Assembly (NCBI GenBank): GCA_029706075.1
Contig: JAINUG010000047.1
Coordinates: 5,329,830-5,393,829 of the forward strand
Direction of reading: 5' to 3'
Length of the DNA: 64,000 bases
Source: Aldrovandia affinis
Taxonomy: Eukaryota; Chordata; Actinopteri; Notacanthiformes; Halosauridae
The notes under the pieces: model-generated
Told to the model about the DNA's origin: nothing
Databases searched by the model: none
What the model saw: only the letters and a program-made list of their open reading frames with translations
Translations under genes and position numbers: made by a program
In this document: piece by piece, positions 58,301 to 64,000 of the stretch
Position numbering within the stretch: position 1 is the stretch's first letter
Layout: each line of letters starts with the position of its first letter

Positions 58301-61300
58301 TTATCTTTATAAGAATAATCAGCAATTTCAAAAGAAGTTCCCACTTTGTTATCCTGCATGTTTTGTAGAAATTGTAGGTCCCTTTAAACTAGTGCTGCAT
58401 TATCCTAAATAGATTTAAAGATTAACATCAGCAACTCAATGTCCAAGTAACAAAGTGAAAAAAGTAGCACTGAGGTGGAATTCAACTCAGTTTGATGTAA
58501 AAGACCTGTAGCCCAATATGTAAATCTGGAGTCACCATGATATTCAGAGAAAATCAGAGCAAATAAAAAATAAAGCAAATTATATTGAGAGGGTATTTTA
58601 AAAGGGAGATATTGGAAAAATATCATGGATCTTATTGAAAACACAGCAGCAACATATACCAACAGTCCACAACCTCGCCAATTCCCTAACTTCAATCCTT
58701 GATTAGTTATCTGTATCAATTATTCTATTCCTGATTGATCCAGATACTGATTTTGTAGATTTTGAGTTTTACACACCCAAGGCAGCTTAAAAAGAACAGT
58801 AGGTAGTCAAAGACGTTACCTTGGTTGGTGAAATTTCAAGAAACATAATATTTAAATGAACCCAAATATATTTTGTGTGTCCTTTACTCAGGTGATGGTT
58901 GATGACATGGGGAACAAGTCTGTGTATGAGTTCCCAGTGAATCGGTGGTTCGCCATAGATGAGGATGATGGGAAGATCCAACGGGATATACTGGTGGGGG
59001 GCACTCAACCCACAGGTGAGATCTAGGAGAAAATCTGCTCACATAAACACTGTTGGGAATGACATCTACACATATATACAGTACCAGTCAAAAGTTTGGA
59101 CACACCTTCCATCTGGACTACGGCTAAGCGGGCACTCCTTCATTCTTGAGCAAGATAACAACTCGAAACACACCTTGAGTTGTGCCAGAACTATCTGGTG
59201 AAGGAGGAACATGAAGGACAACTCAAACTAATGGCCTGGCCTGCCCTGTGTCCAGACTCAATCCCATAGAATTAGGGAATAACTGGACAGAAGAGTCAAA
59301 GCAAAGCAACACACAGGTGTCTCTGGGAATTGCTGCAGGAGAGCTGGGAAGACATGTCGGATGATTTCCTGCTGAAACGTAATAATCAAATGGCCTGTGT
59401 TTGTGAGGCTGTTATCATTGCGAAGGGTGGCTATTTTGAGGAATCCAAGATTACATTTTCAATTAACATTACTTGAACTTGGCCTCCCGCGTGGTCCAGT
59501 GGTTACAACGTCCGACGCTGGCCACGGAGACCGGGGTTCAATTCCCCGTCTCGCCAAGTGTCGGCTCTGGCCGGGAGTGCCACCAGGGGGCAGCGATTGG
59601 CTGTCCGCCCCCAGGGAGGGGGGAGGGAAGCCGACGTGAAGTTCGCTGCGTATAAGAGTGGCCCTGTAGTACCGGGGTTACGGTCGACGGCTCGGCGAGT
59701 GCCGTCTCGGAAGAGGCGTCACTTCGCCTTCGTCACTACCGGTCGCAGGACTACGGCAGCGTACTCACATTACTAGGGGGGGATTGACATGAAAATAGCG
59801 GGTCTAATTGGCTACCAAATTGGGAGAAAATGGGAGAAAATCAGAAACAAAATAAAAAATAAAAATAAAACATTACTTGAACTTTGTTTTGATGTTCTTT
59901 TTTCTTATTGATACATGTATTTTTTTTAATTTTCATGTATTTACAGAAACGTATACGGTGTAAAACATTGTCAATTATGAGATAAACGTAGTTTCCAGCA
60001 GGTGTGTCCAAACTTTTGACTGGTACTGTATGTAACATACTGATTGCAAATATAAAGAACAAGGCCGAGACAACATAAGCAAACATCAAAGTTTGCTTAT
60101 GTAAACCTATGTATAACTGATTGCTTTAACAGACATATCCTTTAGTTGTGTGGCGACTATGAACATTCATTAAACATGAAAATTCATGTAAATCAGTAAT
60201 GCAGAAATATGAGTTACAAAATTAACTATATTCAGATTTTGTTCCAGTTCAAGAAATTGTTTATCAAAGATTGACTAACAATTCACAAAGGTGCTTAGAT
60301 GATGGCTTTTAAACAGGTTTCAGCTGCCAGATTTTGTTTTAATTACATTATAACAGATTATAATCTTACGTCTAGCTGCATTATTTAAGGGTAGACTAAT
60401 CTATGCTGGCTCACACCGTAAACCCCAGCTGCCAGCACTGAGAGAACCTGACTGCGGCGTGTGTAACTCAATCCCACAGGCATTGTGTACAACGTCCAGG
60501 TGGTGACAGGGAACCCTAGGGGCGCTGGCACCAACTCCCATGTTCACATGACCATGCACGGTTCAAAGGGTTTGAAGAACAGTGGAAAGGTCTTCCTGGA
60601 GGGGGGCAAGTTTGAGCGGGGGCTCACCGATATCTTCAAGGTGGAGCTTGCTGCTCTGCTCAGCCCCCTCAGCCGCGTCACCATCGGCCATGACAACAGC
60701 GGGGTGAACGCTGGGTGGTACTGTGAGAAGGTGGGCCAGGATCCATTTCCTCTCTCCGCTTTAACTTCTGTTCATCTCTCCAGTAATACTGAGGAAGAAC
60801 ACATTTGAAACTCCACCTTCCTTTATGAACAATCACATGAAGTTCAAATGTGAAATGTCTGAAACACACATGTATATGATCACGTGTATACCTGTGAGGT
60901 ATGTGACAACATCTGATTTTGAAATTGACATAGCGCATTGCATAGCGATTGAGTTTATGGGATTTTACATTGAGTAATATTTACATTTATTGTAATTGTG
61001 GAGTCTATCTGAAATTAAATATGGTTAGATTATGCTAATGACACTGACTCAATATGTTGAATGTATGGAACATTACAGCGCACTCTGAAGAGACTAATGA
61101 CCATGTATTTTAAATCTCAGAAGGTGCTGCAAGGAGGCATTGATAAGACTATGCTGCATCTAGGTTGAGGCAGTGTTAGGACAATGTTCAGGCAATGCTG
61201 AGGCAGTGTTAGGAGATATGTTTTGCCAATGTTTAGACAGCGTCAAAGCATTGTTAGGACATCTTTGAGAAAGCATTTGGAGCAGTGTTAGGGTGACTTT

Positions 61301-64000
61301 AAGGTAGTGCTACAGCATTCTTAGGACAATGTTAAGGCAATTTCCTTCTGTGTTTCAGGTGGTGATATACTGCCCATTCACAGGGATTGAGCAGACCTTC
61401 CTGTGCAGCAAGTGGCTAGATGAGAACGAGGGGGACGGACTGATCGAGAGGGAGCTTTATGAGATGGTCTCCCTGCGTCAGAAGAGACAGAAGAGTGGGT
61501 CGTTTCTCCAGTCCTTTTCTTTACCTTAACCTCTGGTTACTTATCAACACTTTTGTATTATCACTTGTATTGTACTCTCATAGTTGTATCCTCACAATGG
61601 TAAATCTTTGCTACAAAATAAGCCCACACCCATCATTCTACGATAAGTATCAAACAGACCCCCTTGAATGGCAACCAGCGCCACCAGTAATATGACCATG
61701 TGGCATGTCCCAGGGGCATAATTGATACTGCTTCCCTCTATATATGCTGAAATTTGTCTATGGGTCTAGCCAATGGGTTATGCTTTACAAAGACATAAGG
61801 TTTCCTTTGGTTTGCATTTACTATCATGAATGTGCTATGCGCACATTGTGATGCTAATGAAGACACACACGATTGAAGAGAGTGCACAAACTTCAGAGTT
61901 TTCTAACACGCTGTATACTTTTTCATAGTTCATTTGGATTTATTATTTGGTTTTACAATACCAAAAGCCCCAAAGAAGACCAGGATCCCATTTACGACTA
62001 TTGAGTAACCACTGGTCAGCTAGTAGGCGGAATTGCCGGCTCTGCCACTAGAAGACACCTATCAAGTTCATGTTCTGTGACGGAGACTGCTTCAATGACT
62101 GGCACAACTAAAATAACCTATAGCTTTTCCTGTGTTGCCTGACTAAAGAACACTAACAGTTTTGTGCAATGAGGGCAGACAATTGCCAGAATAACAATTT
62201 TGTCTTGGCTAAACAAATTTGTTATATTATTTATATATTATATATTATGATTATGATTATATATTATTTGTATTTGTGCAATATTTTTATATGTTTTATT
62301 TATTTAGCACATTTTGACAGCTGTTGCATTTTTTTTTAAAGTTGATAATGGTACATGACTGTTGGTTACCTTTTTACCATTATACCATAAAAATAACTTC
62401 AGTTATTGCTATCCAATTCTTTGGTTTGAAATTGGTGTGGCTGTTTCATAGGCAACAACATGTTGTAGTGTGATTTTCAGTGTCACAGAAGTCAATTATG
62501 CCACTTGGAGACATTGGGAGACACTTTGAGCTAACACATTAGTATCTGTTTTGTGGGCAAAATAACAATCCATAATGGTTTGGGTGATAGAAACAGGCTT
62601 TATAGTCATCAAAACATTTTAGTGTGTTTTCCAGTGTCACAGAAGTGAATAGAAATCATTTAGCTAATTTGGATAGATTTTGGGACACTTGGAGTCCAAC
62701 AGTGACACCACTCACTAAAAGGCCTCTAGTTCATGACTCCTATAGAAGTCTGTTTATTCGCGCATACTTAGTTGACATATTGGACAAGACATGCACAAAT
62801 CCACAGGTTTATCATGAAATCTTACTAATTTATTACTTTTTAAACATGAGATTCTACACAAGAACACTACACAAGCCTACTTTATTGTTTTTGATCTTGA
62901 GTTGTTTGGGAAGTGTTGTGTCCACATGCTATTTCCACATCATATAAACTACAATGTGTTTCCTTTCAAATGATACCAAATGTAGGCATGTGGCCATCAC
63001 AGTACTTGAGCTATGAACTGTTATATTTGGGTATGTCCAAATAGGCGTGAATGCACAAAATGTGGGGTGATGGTTAAGGGGTTAAATCAGAATGTCTTGT
63101 TTGTTATTACATTACAGGCATTTAGCAGACACTCTTATCCAGAGCGACTTACAGTTTACCTTTCTTTACATACAATCCATTTATACAGCTGGATATTAAC
63201 TGAAGCATTTCAGGTTAAGTACCTTGCTCAAGGGTACAACAGTAGTGTCCCACCTGGGGATTGAACCTGCAACCTTAAAGTTACAAGCCCAGTTCCCTAA
63301 CCATTACACCACACTGCCTGCCTATTTGCTTGGGAAAGAGGCATAGTAATTTAAATTGCATTTGTAAACTGGCTAGGGCATTATGGGAAGCATGCCCTGT
63401 ACCTCAATTAATTAACACTGTGCAGTTATTGTGATTATATCAGATTGCAGTTGCAAATGTAATTGTAATCTGACTAATGATCTCTTATGTTTTTGATCAC
63501 AGATTTGTGGTCACAGATCACAGATACTGAATGAGTATAAGTGTCTCTCACAGATCTTTCAGTTCCTGGGAATAGTATGTATTGATGCTGTAATTTCCAA
63601 AATTGTGTCCCCCAAAACAAATCACAAAACATGTTTGACAGTTTTTTTACAGTGTAAAATGCCATCAGTGTTTGAGTAAGTCTCAGAATTGTTTGTCAGC
63701 TGAACTGGAATCCAGCCCATGCCAAAATTAAATTATGTTTGCTCTGCCAAACAGGAAGGGTTCAAGTCTGATCATACAATGATTGACAGAGGTCTATTCT
63801 GGTGTTCCTACCCTTTGTCTCCTTGTCCTGTCCAGAGCACCCTTGGTCCTTGTGGATCTGGACCAGTGATGTGAAGGGGGCAGGGACAGACGCCCCTGTG
63901 ACCCTGCAGATTTACGGCGAAAATGGAAAGTCAGATGAAATGATGCTGAACAACAACTCTGACAACTTTGAACAGGCGCAGTTAGACAAGTTCATGGTAG
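39606..64000 (+). CDS. loxhd1: LOXHD1 (lipoxygenase homology/PLAT-domain protein), 5' ten exons, partial
   Basis: LOXHD1 is a long protein made almost wholly of PLAT/LH2 beta-sandwich repeats. In mammals it sits at the membrane of hair-cell stereocilia and its loss causes hearing loss. Exons seen: 39606-40320, 44143-44257, 48305-48385, 48622-48806, 54421-54519, 57265-57413, 58892-59015, 60480-60730, 61359-61494 and 63836 to the window end. All junctions are AG/GT and all phases agree, giving 672 codons up to 63996. A K/E-rich N-terminus of about 210 residues precedes the conserved [16 protein letters not shown]1 spans exons 2-4, PLAT2 exons 5-7, PLAT3 exons 8-9, and PLAT4 begins in exon 10. 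Each repeat opens with the family's [10 protein letters not shown]-like strand and has GHDN-G-SAGWF and NRW/NNWL blocks. Remembered mammalian LOXHD1 matches closely ([34 protein letters not shown]). The remaining PLAT repeats lie beyond the window. Confidence 0.95.
40321..44142 (+). other. loxhd1: loxhd1 intron 1
   Basis: AT-rich sequence with one nameable repeat, the CR1 3' end at 42259-42322. A GC-richer patch lies at 43975-44090. The short open frames here resemble nothing known to me. Confidence 0.6.
42259..42322 (+). mobile_element. CR1 LINE 3' terminus, severely 5' truncated
   Basis: It carries GCCTAGATGGGCCGAACGGC then a CATTATGTATTCTTATGTTC repeat, nearly identical to the last bases of the CR1 at 53.92-53.98 kb. 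It is a typical dead-on-arrival LINE insertion of about 65 bp. Confidence 0.85.
44143..44257 (+). CDS. loxhd1: loxhd1 exon 2, start of PLAT1
   Basis: It encodes [20 protein letters not shown] then [14 protein letters not shown]. The acceptor AG is at 44141-44142 and the donor is GTGAGT at 44258. Start phase is 1 and end phase is 2. Confidence 0.95.
44258..48304 (+). other. loxhd1: loxhd1 intron 2
   Basis: About 4 kb of AT-rich intron. The only element I can support is the Tc1-like remnant at 46205-46691. Confidence 0.6.
46205..46691. mobile_element. Tc1/mariner-like MITE, old
   Basis: The left part has ACAGTGCGGTCCAAAAGTCT then GAGTCCACTA. The right part read in reverse gives TACAGTGGGAGTCCACTTTC then AACATTCATTG. 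Both resemble a fish Tc1-like TIR (CAGTGGT-CAAAAGTC-GGTCCAC). No transposase remains. Confidence 0.6.
48305..48385 (+). CDS. loxhd1: loxhd1 exon 3, PLAT1 middle
   Basis: It encodes [20 protein letters not shown] then GPFQKI. The acceptor is CAG at 48302-48304 and the donor is GTATGC at 48386. At 81 bp with matching phases it could be skipped in frame. Confidence 0.93.
48622..48806 (+). CDS. loxhd1: loxhd1 exon 4, end of PLAT1
   Basis: It encodes [20 protein letters not shown], then [20 protein letters not shown] and [13 protein letters not shown]. The acceptor AG is at 48620-48621 and the donor is GTACGT at 48807. End phase is 1. Confidence 0.95.
49829..50805 (+). pseudogene. CR1 ORF1 with SGNH/GDSL esterase domain
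   Basis: The N-terminus has a cysteine-rich, zinc-finger-like patch ([18 protein letters not shown]) followed by a short coiled-coil-like stretch. The esterase domain shows block I ([11 protein letters not shown]), block III (HVGTNDIG) and, after a break near 50.54-50.57 kb, block V ([11 protein letters not shown]). CR1 ORF1 proteins are known to carry such an esterase. The break separates blocks III and V, so the copy is not functional. Confidence 0.82.
51018..51440 (+). pseudogene. CR1 ORF2 endonuclease domain
   Basis: It has NARSIKN, GITETWF (catalytic glutamate motif), [20 protein letters not shown], and [13 protein letters not shown] (catalytic GDFN). The domain is cut off by the LTR fragment, so the C-terminal SDH motif is absent. 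Confidence 0.85.
51445..51966 (+). mobile_element. LTR fragment inside the CR1
   Basis: It starts TGTTATGTTTTGC and follows, in the opposite orientation, the solo LTR at 29258-30169 over about 520 bases (shared CACGTTCTGTTCCCCGTCTG, ATGCACTTCGGGAAATTC-like stretch, TTAGTTAGATGTATATAGTA). The rest of the LTR and some CR1 sequence are missing at its right side. Confidence 0.8.
52230..53661 (+). pseudogene. CR1 ORF2 reverse transcriptase
   Basis: Reverse-transcriptase blocks run in order: [93 protein letters not shown] and the catalytic KFADDTKL, then LGIVVDQSL and AFVRPHLEF. At least three frame changes occur (near 52.5, 52.64 and 52.92 kb). The short motif GCAGGCCCGGATGGCA is duplicated at about 52471-52500. 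Confidence 0.87.
54421..54519 (+). CDS. loxhd1: loxhd1 exon 5, start of PLAT2
   Basis: It encodes [20 protein letters not shown] then [12 protein letters not shown]. The acceptor AG is at 54419-54420 and the donor is GTAAGC at 54520. The glycine-rich strand reads PDVKGSGTD where most repeats read GDVRGAGTD. Confidence 0.95.
54645..57117 (+). mobile_element. 2.47-kb TIR transposon with XPG-like nuclease ORF (Academ-like)
   Basis: Long terminal inverted repeats, 54645-54917 and 56855-57117 (about 265 bp, roughly nine in ten bases matching by eye), start TAGTCTAGCGGGATT/TTGTCTAGTGGGATT. A CTA target duplication lies at 54642-54644 and 57118-57120. A subterminal copy of part of the right TIR is at about 56690-56780 (CCCTCAAAACATAAGTATAG versus CCCTCAAAACATAGGTATAG). 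The inside holds one nuclease-type gene in two frames. It fills nearly all of loxhd1 intron 5. The XPG-like motifs and the 3-bp duplication favour Academ, but no DDE transposase is seen. Confidence 0.78.
54919..56237 (+). pseudogene. XPG/FEN-like nuclease with CXC-like tail, one frameshift
   Basis: The first frame (54919-55584, 221 residues) carries LIIDGQAL (D39), [14 protein letters not shown] (D82), [12 protein letters not shown] (E179, E180, D182) and [11 protein letters not shown] (D203, D205). The second (55581-56237, 218 residues) continues with [11 protein letters not shown] (D39 of that frame). These correspond in order to the XPG-N aspartates and the XPG-I EAEA, DxD and GCDY metal ligands. 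The tail (about residues 178-214) is CxC-rich ([20 protein letters not shown]), like Tesmin/TSO1 CXC repeats. A single frameshift near 55.58 kb separates the halves; otherwise the gene looks well kept. The true start may lie within or upstream of the left TIR. Role in transposition is inferred. Confidence 0.75.
57265..57413 (+). CDS. loxhd1: loxhd1 exon 6, PLAT2 middle
   Basis: It encodes [20 protein letters not shown] then [20 protein letters not shown]. The acceptor AG is at 57263-57264 and the donor is GTAGTC at 57414, ending in phase 0. Only about 150 bp of ordinary intron separate it from the transposon upstream. Confidence 0.95.
57414..58891 (+). other. loxhd1: loxhd1 intron 6
   Basis: An AT-rich intron with a short CA-type repeat at 58045-58081. 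No other element was recognised. Confidence 0.6.
58045..58081 (+). repeat. (CA)n-type microsatellite
   Basis: A run of C followed by interrupted CA/CG dinucleotides. Confidence 0.85.
58892..59015 (+). CDS. loxhd1: loxhd1 exon 7, end of PLAT2
   Basis: It encodes [20 protein letters not shown] then [19 protein letters not shown]. The acceptor AG is at 58890-58891 and the donor is GTGAGA at 59016. Confidence 0.96.
59079..60028. mobile_element. Tc1-like transposon, internally deleted, carrying a SINE
   Basis: The terminal inverted repeats are CAGTACCAGTCAAAAGTTTG (left) and its reverse complement at the right end (GTCCAAACTTTTGACTGGTA), with TA duplications at 59077-59078 and 60029-60030. Short decayed transposase remnants remain (CTCAATCCCATAGAATTAGG region near 59.26 kb), and the SINE at 59481-59868 interrupts it. 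It lies in loxhd1 intron 7. Confidence 0.88.
59481..59868 (+). mobile_element. tRNA-derived SINE with 14-16-bp target duplication
   Basis: The head has an A box (CGTGGTCCAGTGGTTACAAC) and a B box (GGGGTTCAATTCCCC); a GC-rich body of about 250 bp and an AAATTGGGAGAAAA tail follow. The direct repeat AACATTACTTGAACTT lies at 59465-59480 and 59869-59884. The perfect duplication and intact promoter boxes mark a fairly young insertion. The open frames here (59397-59776) are SINE sequence. Confidence 0.92.
60480..60730 (+). CDS. loxhd1: loxhd1 exon 8, main part of PLAT3
   Basis: It encodes [20 protein letters not shown], then [20 protein letters not shown] and [20 protein letters not shown]. The acceptor AG is at 60478-60479 and the donor is GTGGGC at 60731. 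It is GC-rich compared with its flanks. Confidence 0.96.
61165..61345 (+). repeat. degenerate short tandem repeat in loxhd1 intron 8
   Basis: Repeated GGCAGTGTTAGGACAATGTT-like units of about 20-25 bp, heavily diverged. Confidence 0.6.
61359..61494 (+). CDS. loxhd1: loxhd1 exon 9, end of PLAT3
   Basis: It encodes [20 protein letters not shown] then [20 protein letters not shown]. The acceptor AG is at 61357-61358 and the donor is GTGGGT at 61495. The basic QKRQKK linker leads into PLAT4. Confidence 0.96.
61495..63835 (+). other. loxhd1: loxhd1 intron 9
   Basis: The only recognisable element is the SINE at 63105-63327. The rest is AT-rich and unassigned. Confidence 0.6.
63105..63327 (-). mobile_element. 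tRNA-derived SINE with L2-like tail
   Basis: On the - strand the head is GGCAGTGTGGTGTAATGGTT with a B box (GGTTGCAGGTTCAATCCCC), then the widespread fish body (GTACCCTTGAGCAAGGTACT). The tail TAAGTCGCTCTGGATAAGAG, then TGTCTGCTAAATGCC, is shared with the L2 LINEs at 5.4 and 29.1 kb. Confidence 0.85.
63836..64000 (+). CDS. loxhd1: loxhd1 exon 10, start of PLAT4 (may run past the window)
   Basis: It encodes [20 protein letters not shown], then [20 protein letters not shown] and LDKFM. The acceptor AG is at 63834-63835. A possible donor, GTAG, at 63997 falls exactly on a codon boundary, so the exon may end at 63996, but the window stops before this can be judged. Confidence 0.92.

Noticed and set aside
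59481-59560. tRNA gene
   Set aside because: It is the head of a SINE with a long GC-rich body, a tail and its own target duplication.
1-64000. CRISPR arrays, operons or bacterial mobile elements
   Set aside because: Spliced vertebrate genes and vertebrate transposons fill the window; the tandem arrays seen have no unique spacers.

Overview
This is vertebrate nuclear DNA, almost certainly from a ray-finned fish. It carries exons of two neighbouring host genes on the + strand: the 3' part of st8sia5 (an alpha-2,8-sialyltransferase) at 42-3137, and the 5' part of loxhd1 (a stereocilia protein built of PLAT domains) from 39606 to the right edge. The pair and its direction match, from memory, the mammalian ST8SIA5-LOXHD1 neighbourhood. 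The transposon set (Tc1/mariner elements, L2 and CR1 LINEs, tRNA-type SINEs with an L2-like tail, piggyBac, hAT) is typical of fishes. The species cannot be named from the sequence alone.

Layout. 1-3.1 kb: last three visible st8sia5 exons. 3.3-3.6 kb: an LTR-like fossil. 4.4 kb: a tRNA-type SINE. 5.4-8.8 kb: a long L2 LINE on the - strand. 9.4-9.7 kb: a small hAT MITE with a perfect 8-bp target duplication. 11.36-14.2 kb: a dead piggyBac element. 14.4-27.8 kb: a nest of fossils, in which an endogenous retrovirus (- strand) is split by a Ty3/gypsy element (- strand), a Tc1 element and a CR1 5' fragment. 27.8-31.5 kb: hAT pieces, including a ZMYM1-type hAT transposase interrupted by an L2, a solo LTR and an RTE-like repeat. 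31.5-35.36 kb: a 3.85-kb terminal-inverted-repeat (TIR) element with an XPG-like nuclease ORF. 35.4-39.6 kb: mostly unassigned intergenic DNA. 39.6-64 kb: loxhd1 exons 1-10 with repeat-filled introns.

loxhd1. Ten exons join in frame with canonical splice sites (codon phases checked at every junction). They encode an unusually long lysine/glutamate-rich N-terminus, three PLAT repeats and the start of a fourth. Intron 4 holds a near full-length CR1 LINE, intron 5 is almost entirely one DNA transposon, and intron 7 holds a Tc1 element carrying a young SINE.

The most unusual content is a pair of unrelated-by-TIR elements (31502-35355 and 54645-57117). Each has TIRs starting TAGT, a 3-bp target duplication, and one protein combining XPG/FEN-type nuclease motifs with a cysteine-rich CXC-like tail; no DDE transposase is visible. 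They best fit the Academ superfamily or a nuclease-only relative of it.
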